DNA of 64,000 nucleotides from Streptomyces aidingensis (GCF_900112355.1 NZ_FOLM01000011.1:124001-188000), one strand, 5' to 3'. Positions 38,173 through 47,741 are shown, counted from the first letter of the stretch. Notes: generated by a model not told the origin, from the sequence alone. A program made the numbers and translations.

Positions 38173-40362
38173 GTGGCCGATTCCGGCAATATCCATGAGA
38201 CCAATCCCGCCGTTCCCGCCGGCTCCCCGGAGCCGTCCCGGGCGGCGGAAGCGGCAGCCGACTCCGCAGCGACCGCAGGGACCACAGAAACCACAGGGGC
38301 CGCAGGGACCGCAGCCACCTCGGCTGCCTCGGCCTCTGAGGCCACCGCGGAACCGGCGGCGGGCGCGGAGCAGGCCGGCCCCGGCGGCCCGGGCGCCTAT
38401 GACGCCAGCGCCATCACCGTGCTGGAGGGTCTGGACGCGGTCCGCAAGCGTCCCGGCATGTACATCGGCTCCACCGGCGAGCGCGGTCTGCACCACCTGG
38501 TCCAGGAGGTGGTGGACAACTCCGTGGACGAGGCGCTGGCCGGCTATGCCGACTCCATCGCCGTGACCCTGCTGGCCGACGGCGGCGTGCGGGTGGTGGA
38601 CAACGGCCGCGGCATTCCGGTCGGCATCGTCCCCTCCGAGGGCAAGCCCGCCGTCGAGGTGGTGCTCACCGTGCTGCACGCGGGCGGCAAGTTCGGCGGC
38701 GGCGGCTACGCCGTCTCCGGCGGTCTGCACGGGGTGGGCGTCTCCGTGGTCAACGCGCTCTCCACCAAGGTCGCGGTCGAGGTCAAGACGGACGGCTACC
38801 GCTGGACCCAGGAATACAAGATGGGCGTGCCCACCGCGCCCCTCGCCCGGCACGAGGCCACCGAGGAGACCGGCACCACCGTCACCTTCTGGGCGGACGG
38901 CGACATCTTCGAGACCACCGACTATGTCTTCGAGACCCTGGCCCGCCGCTTCCAGGAGATGGCCTTCCTCAACGCCGGGCTGACCATCTCCCTCACCGAC
39001 GAGCGGGAGGCCGCCAAGCAGACGGCGGGCGCGGACACCACCGCCGCCGAGGACGACAACCAGCCCCGCTCGGTCACCTTCCACTACGAGGGCGGCATCT
39101 CCGACTTCGTCCGTCACCTCAACTCCCGCAAGGGCGAGCCGGTGCACCCCTCGGTGATCGACTTCGCCGCCGAGGACAGCCAGCGGATGCTGGCGGTGGA
39201 GGTGGCGATGCAGTGGAACACCCAGTACAGCGAGGGCGTCTACAGCTTCGCCAACAACATCCACACCCATGAGGGCGGCACCCACGAGGAGGGCTTCCGC
39301 GCCGCGCTGACCGCCCTGGTCAACCGCTACGCGCGGGAGCGGAAACTGCTCCGGGAGAAGGACGACAACCTCACCGGCGAGGATGTCCGCGAGGGCCTGA
39401 CCGCCATCATCTCGATCAAGCTGGGCGAGCCGCAGTTCGAGGGCCAGACCAAGACCAAGCTGGGCAACACCGAGGCCAAGACCTTTGTCCACAAGATCGT
39501 CAACGACCGGCTCTCGGACTGGTTCGACCGCAACCCCACCGAGGCCGCGGACATCGTCCGCAAGTCCATCCAGGCCGCCACGGCCCGGGTGGCCGCCCGC
39601 AAGGCCCGCGATCTCACCCGCCGCAAGGGTCTGCTGGAAACGGCCTCCCTGCCCGGCAAGCTCAGCGACTGCCAGTCGAACGATCCCGCCAAGTGCGAGA
39701 TCTTCATCGTCGAGGGCGACTCCGCGGGCGGCTCGGCCAAGTCCGGCCGCGATCCGCAGTACCAGGCGATCCTGCCCATCCGCGGCAAGATCCTGAACGT
39801 CGAGAAGGCCCGGATCGACAAGGTCCTCCAGAACACCGAGGTCCAGGCGCTGATCTCCGCCTTCGGCACCGGCATCCACGAGGACTTCGACATCACCCGG
39901 CTGCGCTATCAGAAGATCATCTTGATGGCGGACGCGGATGTGGACGGCCAGCACATCAACACGCTGCTGCTCACCCTGCTCTTCCGCTTCATGCGCCCGC
40001 TGGTCGAGGCCGGTCACGTCTACCTCTCCCAGCCGCCGCTCTACAAGATCAAATGGAGCCGGGACGAGCACGAGTACGCCTACTCCGACCGGGAGCGTGA
40101 CAGCCTGATCGAGCTCGGCCGGCAGCAGGGCAAGCGGATCCGGGAGGACTCCATCCAGCGGTTCAAGGGTCTGGGCGAGATGAACGCCGAGGAGCTGCGG
40201 GTCACCACCATGGACCCGGCCCACCGGGTGCTGCGCCAGGTCACCCTGGACGACGCCGCCGCCGCGGACGACCTGTTCTCCATCCTGATGGGCGAGGACG
40301 TCGAGGCCCGGCGCTCCTTCATCCAGCGCAACGCCAAGGACGTCCGCTTCCTCGACATCTAG
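38173..40362 (+). CDS. gyrB: DNA gyrase subunit B
   Basis: 729 residues. A Ser/Ala/Thr-rich N-terminal extension of about 75 residues precedes the GHKL ATPase (LEGLDAVRKRPGMYIGSTGE; VDNGRGIPVG; GGLHGVGVSVVNALS). The TOPRIM domain has EGDSAGGSAKSGRD, PIRGKILNVE and DADVDGQHI. It supplies the ATPase for negative supercoiling. The GTG at 38173 has AAAGGG upstream and gives VADSGN, as in S. coelicolor. The extension is longer than the usual 690-residue enzyme. gyrA follows after 214 nt of repeat-rich DNA. Confidence 0.97.
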   Translation: MADSGNIHETNPAVPAGSPEPSRAAEAAADSAATAGTTETTGAAGTAATSAASASEATAEPAAGAEQAGPGGPGAYDASAITVLEGLDAVRKRPGMYIGSTGERGLHHLVQEVVDNSVDEALAGYADSIAVTLLADGGVRVVDNGRGIPVGIVPSEGKPAVEVVLTVLHAGGKFGGGGYAVSGGLHGVGVSVVNALSTKVAVEVKTDGYRWTQEYKMGVPTAPLARHEATEETGTTVTFWADGDIFETTDYVFETLARRFQEMAFLNAGLTISLTDEREAAKQTAGADTTAAEDDNQPRSVTFHYEGGISDFVRHLNSRKGEPVHPSVIDFAAEDSQRMLAVEVAMQWNTQYSEGVYSFANNIHTHEGGTHEEGFRAALTALVNRYARERKLLREKDDNLTGEDVREGLTAIISIKLGEPQFEGQTKTKLGNTEAKTFVHKIVNDRLSDWFDRNPTEAADIVRKSIQAATARVAARKARDLTRRKGLLETASLPGKLSDCQSNDPAKCEIFIVEGDSAGGSAKSGRDPQYQAILPIRGKILNVEKARIDKVLQNTEVQALISAFGTGIHEDFDITRLRYQKIILMADADVDGQHINTLLLTLLFRFMRPLVEAGHVYLSQPPLYKIKWSRDEHEYAYSDRERDSLIELGRQQGKRIREDSIQRFKGLGEMNAEELRVTTMDPAHRVLRQVTLDDAAAADDLFSILMGEDVEARRSFIQRNAKDVRFLDI

Positions 40363-40445
40363 CGGACAACCGGCACGGGGCCGGCGTCCGGGAGACCGGG
40401 CGCCGACGGACGCCCGGTCCCGGCGCCCGTCCCGCACCGTCCCCT

Positions 40446-40505
40446 CAGTCACAGTCAGTCACAGTCAGTCCCCCGCAGCCCCCCGCAGCCCCCCTCAGTC
40501 CCCTC
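40446..40505 (+). repeat. Degenerate decamer tandem repeat between gyrB and gyrA
   Basis: Six consecutive 10-bp units beginning CAGT or CAGC; the first two are identical (CAGTCACAGT) and the later ones become C-rich. It fills the middle of the 214-nt gyrB-gyrA gap. It could form a structured leader or simply be slippage DNA. Confidence 0.75.
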
Positions 40506-40576
40506 CCGCCCGCCCACCGCCCGGCGGCGGCGCCCCCGCCTCGCCCGCAAGCCCCGAAAGGAACCGGACGCACACC

Positions 40577-43219
40577 ATGGCCGAGGACAACACTCCCGCC
40601 ACCCCGCCGGAGGAGCCCGCTCCCGTCGGGGACGCCGCGGAGCTGGCCCCCACCGCGGTCGCCGAAGAGCTGGTGCACCGCATCGAGCCGGTCACCCTTG
40701 AGACGGAGATGCAGCGCTCCTATCTCGACTACGCGATGAGCGTGATCGTCTCGCGTGCGCTGCCGGACGTCCGGGACGGCCTCAAGCCCGTGCACCGCCG
40801 CGTGCTGTACGCCATGTACGACGGCGGCTACCGGCCGGAGAAGGGCTTCTACAAGTGCGCCCGCGTGGTCGGCGACGTCATGGGGTCCTACCACCCGCAC
40901 GGCGACTCCTCCATCTACGACGCCCTGGTGCGGCTGGCCCAGCCCTGGGCCATGCGCATGCCGCTGGTGGACTCCAACGGCAACTTCGGCTCCCCGGGCA
41001 ACGACCCGGCCGCCGCCATGCGGTACACCGAGTGCAAGATGGCCCCGCTGGCCATGGAGATGCTCCGGGACATCGACGAGGAGACCGTCGACTTCCAGGA
41101 CAACTACGACGGCCGCAACCAGGAGCCGACGGTCCTGCCGTCCCGCATCCCCAACCTGCTGATCAACGGCTCCTCCGGGATTGCGGTCGGCATGGCCACC
41201 AATATCCCGCCGCACAATCTGCGCGAGGTGGCGGCCGGCGTCCAGTGGTATCTGGAGCACCCCGAGGCCACGCCCGAGGAACTGCTGGAAGCGCTGATCG
41301 AGCGGATCAAGGGCCCGGACTTCCCCACCGGCGCACTGATCGTCGGCCGCAAGGGCATCGAGGAGGCGTACCGCACCGGCCGTGGCTCGATCACCATGCG
41401 CGCGGTGGTCGAGGTGGAGGAGATCCAGGGCCGTCAGTGCCTGGTGGTCACCGAGCTGCCCTACCAGGTCAACCCGGACAACCTCGCCCTGAAGATCGCC
41501 GACCTGGTCAAGGACGGCCGGGTGGCGGGCATCGCCGACGTCCGGGACGAGACCTCCTCGCGCACCGGCCAGCGCCTGGTCATCGTCCTCAAGCGGGACG
41601 CGGTCGCCAAGGTGGTGCTGAACAACCTCTACAAGCACACCGACCTCCAGACCAACTTCGGTGCCAACATGCTGGCCCTGGTGGACGGCGTGCCGCGCAC
41701 CCTGGCGCTGGACGCCTTCATCCGCAACTGGGTGGCGCACCAGATCGACGTCATCGTGCGCCGCACCCGCTTCCGGCTGCGCAAGGCGGAGGAGCGGGCA
41801 CACATCCTGCGCGGCCTGCTCGCCGCCCTGGACGCCATCGACGAGGTCATCGCGCTGATCCGGCGCAGCGACACGGTGGACACCGCGCGCACCGGCCTGA
41901 TGGGGCTGCTGTCCATCGACGAGATCCAGGCCAACGCCATCCTGGAGATGCAGCTGCGCCGGCTGGCCGCCCTGGAGCGGCAGAAGATCACCGCCGAGCA
42001 CGACGACCTTCAGGCCAGGATCGCCGAGTACACCGCCATCCTGGCCTCCCCGGAGCGGCAGCGCGGCATCATCAGCGAGGAGCTGGCCGCGATCGTGGAC
42101 AAGTTCGGTGACGACCGGCGCACCGAGCTGATCCCCTTCGAGGGCGACATGTCCATCGAGGACCTGATCGCCGAACGGGACATCGTGGTCACCGTCACCC
42201 GTGGCGGCTACATCAAGCGCACCAAGACCGACGACTACCGGGCGCAGAAGCGCGGCGGCAAGGGGGTGCGCGGCGCCAAGCTGCGCGAGGCCGACATCGT
42301 CGACCACTTCTTCATCTCCACCACCCACCACTGGCTGCTGTTCTTCACCGACAAGGGCCGGGTCTACCGGGCCAAGGCGTATGAACTGCCCGAGGGCAGC
42401 CGGGACGCCCAGGGGCAGCATGTGGCCAATCTGCTGGCGTTCCAGCCGGACGAGCGGATCGCCGAGATCCTGGCCATCCGGGACTACGAGGCCGCCCCGT
42501 ACCTGGTCCTGGCCACCAAGTCCGGCCTGGTCAAGAAGACCCCGCTGAAGGACTACGACTCCCCCCGCTCCGGCGGTGTCATCGCCATCAACCTGCGGCA
42601 GACGGACGACGGGCGGGACGATGAGCTGATCGGCGCCGAGCTGGTCGGCCCCGCGGACGATCTGCTGCTGATCAGCCGCAAGGCGCAGTCCATCCGCTTC
42701 ACCGCCTCGGACGAGACGCTGCGGCCGATGGGGCGTGCGACCAGCGGGGTCAAGGGCATGTCCTTCCGCGAGGGGGACGAACTGCTCTCCATGAACGTCG
42801 TCCGGCCCGGGACATTTGTGTTCACCGCGACCGATGGTGGGTATGCGAAGCGGACAAAGGTGGACGAATACCGAGTGCAGGGCCGGGGTGGTCTGGGCAT
42901 CAAGGCGGCCCGGATCGTGGAGGACCGCGGTTCGCTGGTGGGCGCGCTGGTGGTCGAGGAGACTGACGAAATCCTCGCCATCACACTCAGCGGCGGGGTG
43001 ATCCGTACGCGGGTCAACGAGATCCGGGAGACGGGTCGTGACACCATGGGCGTCCAGCTCATCAATCTGGGCAAGCGGGATGCCGTGGTCGGGGTCGCCC
43101 GCAACGCCGAGGCGGGCCGCGAGGCCGAGGAGGTCGAGGCCGAACCCGACGCCGAGCCGGACGCCGGGGCCGACGGCGGTCCCGGCGAGGCAACCGGGGC
43201 GCCCGCCGGGGAATCCTGA
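40577..43219 (+). CDS. gyrA: DNA gyrase subunit A
   Basis: 880 residues. The quinolone-resistance region is HPHGDSSIYDALVRLAQPW with Ser111 and Asp115 (E. coli 83 and 87), the susceptible type. The catalytic tyrosine is Tyr150 in MRYTECKM. The C-terminal beta-pinwheel has the GyrA box QKRGGKGVRG, and the protein ends in a Glu/Asp/Ala-rich tail. With GyrB it cuts and passes DNA to supercoil it. Its own ATG follows CGAAAGGAACC. The tail is longer than in E. coli, which is common in actinobacteria. Confidence 0.97.
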   Translation: MAEDNTPATPPEEPAPVGDAAELAPTAVAEELVHRIEPVTLETEMQRSYLDYAMSVIVSRALPDVRDGLKPVHRRVLYAMYDGGYRPEKGFYKCARVVGDVMGSYHPHGDSSIYDALVRLAQPWAMRMPLVDSNGNFGSPGNDPAAAMRYTECKMAPLAMEMLRDIDEETVDFQDNYDGRNQEPTVLPSRIPNLLINGSSGIAVGMATNIPPHNLREVAAGVQWYLEHPEATPEELLEALIERIKGPDFPTGALIVGRKGIEEAYRTGRGSITMRAVVEVEEIQGRQCLVVTELPYQVNPDNLALKIADLVKDGRVAGIADVRDETSSRTGQRLVIVLKRDAVAKVVLNNLYKHTDLQTNFGANMLALVDGVPRTLALDAFIRNWVAHQIDVIVRRTRFRLRKAEERAHILRGLLAALDAIDEVIALIRRSDTVDTARTGLMGLLSIDEIQANAILEMQLRRLAALERQKITAEHDDLQARIAEYTAILASPERQRGIISEELAAIVDKFGDDRRTELIPFEGDMSIEDLIAERDIVVTVTRGGYIKRTKTDDYRAQKRGGKGVRGAKLREADIVDHFFISTTHHWLLFFTDKGRVYRAKAYELPEGSRDAQGQHVANLLAFQPDERIAEILAIRDYEAAPYLVLATKSGLVKKTPLKDYDSPRSGGVIAINLRQTDDGRDDELIGAELVGPADDLLLISRKAQSIRFTASDETLRPMGRATSGVKGMSFREGDELLSMNVVRPGTFVFTATDGGYAKRTKVDEYRVQGRGGLGIKAARIVEDRGSLVGALVVEETDEILAITLSGGVIRTRVNEIRETGRDTMGVQLINLGKRDAVVGVARNAEAGREAEEVEAEPDAEPDAGADGGPGEATGAPAGES

Positions 43220-43317
43220 CCGGCGGCCCCCGCGGGGGTTACGCTCACCCTCACCACCACCACATCACCACCTGCACCAGCACAGCACAGCGCAGCGACA
43301 GCATTGAGGAGCATGCC

Positions 43318-44097
43318 GTGAGTGGAGCCGCGGGCGTCCCCGGGGGCGGCACCGGACACGACGGTCGGGCGGCCGATGCGTCGGCCGCCGCCGCGGGCGG
43401 CGGCGCAGCCACCGGCTCGGAAGACCGGCGATCCCATGACACGACCCGTGGGGGGTCAACCATGACCAGTGCCAGGCCGGTCGATCCGTACGCCCAGGGC
43501 GGCGGCTATCCCGAGCAGCAGCAGGACCAGCGCTACCACCCGCCCCAGGCGTACCCGGCGCCGCCGGGCTCGCCGCCGGTCACCCCGCCGCCCCGCGCCG
43601 ACGAGACCACCCGGCTGCGGCCCACCGCCTCCGGTGAGTCGTCCGGCGGCTCCGGCGGCTACTCCCCCAGCGAGACCCTGGGCCAGGGCGTGCGCCGCCC
43701 CCGGACCGGGGCGCGCACGGTGCCGCGGGTGCGCAAGGCCCGGCTGCGGGTGGCCAAGGCCGACCCGTGGTCGGTGATGAAGGTCAGCTTCCTGCTCTCC
43801 ATCGCGCTGGGCATCTGCACCGTGGTGGCGGTGGCGGTGCTGTGGATGGTGATGGACTCCATGGGCGTCTTCTCGGCCGTGGGCGGCACCATCAGCGAGG
43901 CCACCGGCACCGAGAACTCGGCCGGCTTCGACCTGGAGGCGTTCCTCTCCCTGTCCCGGGTGCTGATGTTCACCGGCCTGATCGCCGCCATCGATGTCGT
44001 CCTGGCCACCGCGCTGGCCACCCTGGGCGCCTTCATGTACAACATCTCGGCGGGCTTCGTGGGAGGCATCGAGGTCACCCTCGCCGAGGACGAGTAA
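43318..44097 (+). CDS. DUF3566 membrane protein
   Basis: 259 residues. The first 130 are Pro/Gly/Tyr-rich and cytoplasmic. The DUF3566 domain starts near VRKARLRVAKADPWSVMKVS and has two membrane helices (FLLSIALGICTVVAVAVLWM and MFTGLIAAIDVVLATALATL), ending in GGIEVTLAEDE. It is conserved directly after gyrA across actinobacteria (Rv0007 in M. tuberculosis), function unknown; the context suggests a link to the divisome or polar machinery. The GTG at 43318 has GAGGAG upstream; an internal ATG at 43461 is possible. Confidence 0.87.
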   Translation: MSGAAGVPGGGTGHDGRAADASAAAAGGGAATGSEDRRSHDTTRGGSTMTSARPVDPYAQGGGYPEQQQDQRYHPPQAYPAPPGSPPVTPPPRADETTRLRPTASGESSGGSGGYSPSETLGQGVRRPRTGARTVPRVRKARLRVAKADPWSVMKVSFLLSIALGICTVVAVAVLWMVMDSMGVFSAVGGTISEATGTENSAGFDLEAFLSLSRVLMFTGLIAAIDVVLATALATLGAFMYNISAGFVGGIEVTLAEDE

Positions 44098-44113
44098 CCC
44101 GGCCGGCACGGAT

Positions 44114-44143
44114 TTGGGCGCCGCCCCGGGCATGCGCTAACCT
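44114..44143 (+). promoter_or_regulatory. Candidate tRNA-Ile promoter
   Basis: TTGGGC (44114-44119), an 18-nt spacer and TAACCT (44138-44143) precede the tRNA 5' end by 13 nt. The -10 fits the streptomycete TANNNT pattern. Confidence 0.45.
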
Positions 44144-44156
44144 TTGTGAGCAGCGC

Positions 44157-44230
44157 GGGGCTATAGCTCAGATGGTTAGAGCGCATCCCTGATAAGGATG
44201 AGGCCACAGGTTCAAGTCCTGTTAGCCCCA
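44157..44230 (+). tRNA. tRNA-Ile (anticodon GAT)
   Basis: 74 nt. The acceptor GGGGCTA pairs with TAGCCCC; the D-arm is AGCTCAGATGGTTAGAGC, the anticodon GAT is at 44191-44193, and the T-loop is TTCAAGT. No CCA is encoded. It lies after gyrA-DUF3566, the usual actinobacterial site. Confidence 0.96.
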
Positions 44231-44241
44231 CATGCAAAAGA

Positions 44242-44267
44242 GCCCCCGGCCGGTACCGGCCGGGGGC
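44242..44267. terminator. Terminator after tRNA-Ile
   Basis: A perfect 26-bp palindrome starting 12 nt after the tRNA, followed by CTTCTTGG. Loop-free GC-rich hairpin. Confidence 0.85.
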
Positions 44268-44423
44268 TTCTTGGTGTTGGGGAGGGCCGGGGGCATCGGG
44301 CCGGGGAGGGTGACGTGGCGGGGGTGCGGAGCGGGGGCGGGGTTGCGGGAGGCGGGTATCATCGGCCGCCAAGAGGTCCCGACAAGTGGTCCGATACGTC
44401 GAGGAAAAGAACGAGGTAGCGCG

Positions 44424-44561
44424 GTGAAGAAGCTCCTCCTGGTCGCGCTGGTGGCAGCGGGCGGCCTTCTGGTGTACCGGCAGATCCAGCAGGGCAAGGC
44501 CGAGCAGGATCTGTGGATGGACGCCACCGACCCCGTCCCGAGTGGCGCCGACGGCGAGTGA
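44424..44561 (+). CDS. DLW-39 family small membrane protein
   Basis: 45 residues. MKKLLLVALVAAGGLLVYRQ is a single N-terminal membrane segment; the family signature DLW is in AEQDLWMDATDPV. The function is unknown. GAGGTAGCG precedes the GTG at 44424. The gene is too short for many gene finders, but the sequence is conserved in streptomycetes at this place between tRNA-Ile and the kinase cluster. Confidence 0.87.
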   Translation: MKKLLLVALVAAGGLLVYRQIQQGKAEQDLWMDATDPVPSGADGE

Positions 44562-44597
44562 CGTCGACGAAACAGTCTTCAGTGTTCTCTGTGTCTC

Positions 44598-44631
44598 CGG
44601 GCCCCTGACCTGGCTTGTGGTCGGGGGCCCG
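44598..44631. terminator. Terminator after the DLW-39 gene
   Basis: A 13-bp inverted repeat (44598-44610 with 44619-44631), one G-T wobble and an 8-nt loop, 37 nt after the DLW-39 stop codon. Confidence 0.75.
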
Positions 44632-44669
44632 AGGCAGTGCGGGCGGACGGGGAAAGGGGAGTGCGCGGC

Positions 44670-45986
44670 ATGGTCGGGGCGCGGATCGGGGTGGCGGCCG
44701 GGGTGTGTGCGCTGGTGCTGGCGGCACCGTCGGCCCGGGCCGCGGAAGATGCGGGGACGGAGGGCTACCGGCCGGCCGAGCGGGCGGAGGCGGTGCGCGG
44801 AACCGCGAGTACCGCGGACGCTCCGGCGATCGAGGCGGGCGGCATCTACACCGATGAGATCGGGCCCGGCGAGGAGCTGTACTACAGCCTGGTGATGGAC
44901 GACATCGCCGGGTACGCCGTCTCGGCGGTGGCCGCCCCCCGGCCCGGTTCCGAGGTGGCGTACGGCGACGGGATCGCGGTGCAGTTGCAGAGCACCGGAG
45001 GCGAGGACTGCGCCCTGGAGGAGCGGGCGGCCTTCGGCTCGGATCTGTCCGCCCGCCCGGTCAGCGCCTGGACCTCCCGGCTGATCGCCGAGGACGGCCG
45101 TTGCCAGACGGCCGGCACCTATCTGCTGCGGGTGACCCGGGAGAGCGCGGAGGAGTCCGACCAGGCGGTCTGGCCCACCGAGATCCGGGTGATGCGGGAA
45201 CCGGCGATCAGCGGCGGGCCCCTCGCGGCGCCGCCGGAGAGCGGCTGGCTCACCGAGGTCCCCACGCCGCCCGCCGGGCAGGCCCGGGTGGTCACCGGCG
45301 GCACCGGTTTCAACGACGCCCAGCCGGTCGGCGACGGCGTCTGGCGGGACGACATCGCGCCCGGGCAGACGCTGTTCTACCGGGTGCCGGTGGACTGGCA
45401 CCAGCAGCTCGCGGTCACCGTGGAGCTGGCCAACGCGCCGCTCGGCGACCAGGGCTATGCGTTTGTCGGAGACGGTCTGCTGGTGGAGGCGTACAACCCG
45501 GCGCGGGGCGAGGTGGCCGAGCTGTCCGGCACCTATACCGGCGATCCGCTCCAGGTGCAGGGCGTGCTGCCGCCGGCCGCGTACGCCAACCGGACCGACG
45601 CGGCCGGCACGGCGGCCGGCGCCATGATCTTCTCCGGCTGGCACTATCTGGCGGTGCATCTCAAGGACGAGGTCGGCGAGATCACCGACGCCGGGAGCAT
45701 CGGTCTGCATCTGCGGGTGTCGGTGGAGGGCGAGCCGGCGGCCGGCCCGGAATACGCGGAGGACGCCGCGGAGGCGGGCTTCGGGATCACCGAGGCGGAC
45801 CGGCTCCAGGCGGAGGAGGGCAAGACGGACGAGGCCGTGGCGGCCGAGCGGCGCGACGGCCGGGTGGCCCTGGGCCTGGGTTCGCTCGGCGCGGGGGTGG
45901 CGCTGCTGGCCGTGCTCGGGCTGTGGACGCTGCTGGCCCGCCGCCGGGCCGCCGCCACCGCCACCGCCGCCGCCGTCAGGCGGTGA
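44670..45986 (+). CDS. Secreted, C-terminally membrane-anchored protein with two beta-sandwich repeats
   Basis: 438 residues. A signal peptide (GARIGVAAGVCALVLAAPSA, cleaved near RAAED) is followed by two similar domains. The first contains AGGIYTDEIGPGEELYYSLV, the second GVWRDDIAPGQTLFYRVPVD; both resemble pre-peptidase C-terminal (PPC) beta-sandwiches. The first domain has two Cys that could form a disulphide. A membrane helix (SLGAGVALLAVLGLWTLLA) and short Arg tail end it. GGGGAG lies 8 nt before the ATG at 44670. The gene overlaps the convergent kinase gene by 11 nt at the 3' end. The function is unknown. Confidence 0.75.
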   Translation: MVGARIGVAAGVCALVLAAPSARAAEDAGTEGYRPAERAEAVRGTASTADAPAIEAGGIYTDEIGPGEELYYSLVMDDIAGYAVSAVAAPRPGSEVAYGDGIAVQLQSTGGEDCALEERAAFGSDLSARPVSAWTSRLIAEDGRCQTAGTYLLRVTRESAEESDQAVWPTEIRVMREPAISGGPLAAPPESGWLTEVPTPPAGQARVVTGGTGFNDAQPVGDGVWRDDIAPGQTLFYRVPVDWHQQLAVTVELANAPLGDQGYAFVGDGLLVEAYNPARGEVAELSGTYTGDPLQVQGVLPPAAYANRTDAAGTAAGAMIFSGWHYLAVHLKDEVGEITDAGSIGLHLRVSVEGEPAAGPEYAEDAAEAGFGITEADRLQAEEGKTDEAVAAERRDGRVALGLGSLGAGVALLAVLGLWTLLARRRAAATATAAAVRR

Positions 45987-47169
45987 CCAGGGTCCAGACG
46001 CCGAAGGCGATCAGGGCCAGCGAGAGCAGCAGCATCGGCACGGCGGCGGCGGTCGGCGGACCGGCGGCCCGCCGGACGGGCGCGGGAGCCGCCCGCACGG
46101 CCGGGGCGGCGGGCGGCGCGGCGGCCGGCGCGGCGGTGACCGTCGGGGGGTGTGCGGGCGTGGCGGCGCGCAGGGGAGCGGCCGTCGGTGTGGCGGGGAA
46201 GGAGGCCGGGGGCCGGGGCGGGGCCAGATGGAAGCTGCCGGTCTCGGACTCGTTGCCCGGCCCGGCCACGGCGGCGTTCACCGGGCCGTCCGGCCCGAAG
46301 CCCGCGGGCAGCGGTCCGAGCCGGTCCGGGACGCAGACGGCCGGGACGGCGTCCGGCGGCGGCGCGGACGGCAGCAGCTCGGCGGCCTGGGCGAGCGCCT
46401 TGCGGGCCCCGGTGGCCGTCGTGAATCTGGCCGCCGGATCCGGCTGCAGCAGGGCGCCCAGCACCTGCCACAGGACCTCGGGGACGCCCTTCGGGGCGGG
46501 CGGCACGGCGGGCGCGCTGTCCGCGTACCGGGCGAACAGGGCCTGGGCGTCGGGCTGCCGGCCGGTCAGCAGATACAGGCCGACCAGACCGGTGGCGTAC
46601 AGATCGGCCGGGAAGTCCGGCTCGGCGCCCAGCATCTGCTCGGGGGCCGCGTAACCCGGTGTTCCCACGACGAAGTTGACCTCGGTCAGCCGGGGCTCGC
46701 CCTTGCGCATGGAGATGCCGAAGTCGGACAGTCTCAGATGCGGGCGGCCCTCGCCGGTCGCCTCCAGCAGGATGTTGGCGGGCTTGATGTCCCGGTGCAC
46801 GATGTTCTCGTCGTGCACCGCCTGGAGCCCGGACAGCAACTGGTCCAGCAGGCCGCAGACGTAGCGGGGCGGCAGCGCGCCGAAGTCGCCGACCAGATGG
46901 TTCAGTGCGCCGCCGCGCACCAGATCCATGGTGAACAGGACCTTGTCGTCGTCGGCGGCCCAGCTGCTGGGGGCGAGGACATGCGGATGGTCGATCCGGA
47001 CCGCCTGCTCGCGCACGAAGCGGAGCAGCGAGTGCGCGTCCGACTGCTGGAGCACCTTGGCCGCCGCATAGCGCGCCCGGCGGTGGTCCCAGGCGCGCCA
47101 CACCGCCCCGACGCCGCCCCGGCCGATCGGGTCGACCAGCTCGTACCGTCCTGCGAAGATCTCACCCAT
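45976..47169 (-). CDS. Membrane serine/threonine protein kinase
   Basis: 397 residues. Active-kinase motifs are present: GRGGVGAVWRAWD loop, Lys in YAAAKVLQQ, Glu in RFVREQAVRI, HRDIKPANILL, DFGIS and GTPGYAAPEQ. Residues 260-370 are Pro/Ala-rich and a single C-terminal helix (VPMLLLSLALIAFGVWTLVT) anchors it with nothing outside. It therefore cannot sense extracellular ligands through a PASTA-type domain. The HTH gene lies 8 nt upstream on the same strand, a probable two-gene unit. The target is unknown. Confidence 0.87.
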   Translation of the reverse strand: MGEIFAGRYELVDPIGRGGVGAVWRAWDHRRARYAAAKVLQQSDAHSLLRFVREQAVRIDHPHVLAPSSWAADDDKVLFTMDLVRGGALNHLVGDFGALPPRYVCGLLDQLLSGLQAVHDENIVHRDIKPANILLEATGEGRPHLRLSDFGISMRKGEPRLTEVNFVVGTPGYAAPEQMLGAEPDFPADLYATGLVGLYLLTGRQPDAQALFARYADSAPAVPPAPKGVPEVLWQVLGALLQPDPAARFTTATGARKALAQAAELLPSAPPPDAVPAVCVPDRLGPLPAGFGPDGPVNAAVAGPGNESETGSFHLAPPRPPASFPATPTAAPLRAATPAHPPTVTAAPAAAPPAAPAVRAAPAPVRRAAGPPTAAAVPMLLLSLALIAFGVWTLVTA

Positions 47170-47177
47170 CGAGCCGC

Positions 47178-47741
47178 TCAGTTCTGGTGCTGTTCGTAGT
47201 GGGCCACGGCGTCACGGGTACGGGCCACGCCATAGACCCGGAGGAATTCGGCCAGTTCGGGGTAGCTGTCGGCGAGCATTTTGGCCGCGCTCTGGATCTC
47301 GCCGGCGTCGGCGACCGCGCGCAGCAGCGCCTGGATCTCGCGCACCACCCGCTTGGTGGGATTGGCCGGCACGCCGGCCGGTCCGCCGGTGCGTATCGGC
47401 GCCGGGTGGTGGCCGAGCACGCTGCCCCCCGCCGAGCGGCGGATGTCCTCCATGGCCGCGGTGGCCTCGGCCGCGCTGATCCGGCCGTCGCGCACCTCCT
47501 GCGCAAGCTCCTGGAGCGCGCGGACCCGCTGCACCACGGCCGGGTTGCCGATCTTGGCGCGCTGGCCGCTCATCAACTGGGAGAGCATCGGGGCGGACAG
47601 GCCGAGCACTCCGGCCAGCCGTGCCTGATTGAGGCCCAGATCAGCGATGAGCCGCCGGAACAGCGTGCCCAGCGGCTCTCCGTACCATGTGGTCTGCTGC
47701 TGTCTGGCCTTCTCCGCCGCCTCCTGCTGGGCTGCGTCCAT
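47178..47741 (-). CDS. Helix-turn-helix DNA-binding protein
   Basis: 187 residues. After a Gln-rich start, the XRE-like HTH is LFRRLIADLGLNQARLAGVLGLSAPMLSQLMSGQ (given here as two motifs: GLNQARLAGVLGLS and PMLSQLMSGQRAKI). A helical region follows and a C-terminal part with KMLADSYPELAEFLRVYG. It stands just before the kinase and may be regulated by it, or control it. Two tandem TTCACGTGC repeats 27 nt upstream of its start are candidate operators. The protein is conserved in streptomycetes but uncharacterised to my knowledge. Confidence 0.85.
   Translation of the reverse strand: MDAAQQEAAEKARQQQTTWYGEPLGTLFRRLIADLGLNQARLAGVLGLSAPMLSQLMSGQRAKIGNPAVVQRVRALQELAQEVRDGRISAAEATAAMEDIRRSAGGSVLGHHPAPIRTGGPAGVPANPTKRVVREIQALLRAVADAGEIQSAAKMLADSYPELAEFLRVYGVARTRDAVAHYEQHQN

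Noticed and set aside
40446..40505. Decamer arrays as a CRISPR
   Set aside because: Units are 10 bp with no spacers and no cas genes nearby.
40445..42421. 658-codon open frame on the minus strand opposite gyrA
   Set aside because: High GC keeps antisense frames open; the sequence is His/Leu/Gly/Val-rich without domain motifs, and gyrA occupies the other strand.
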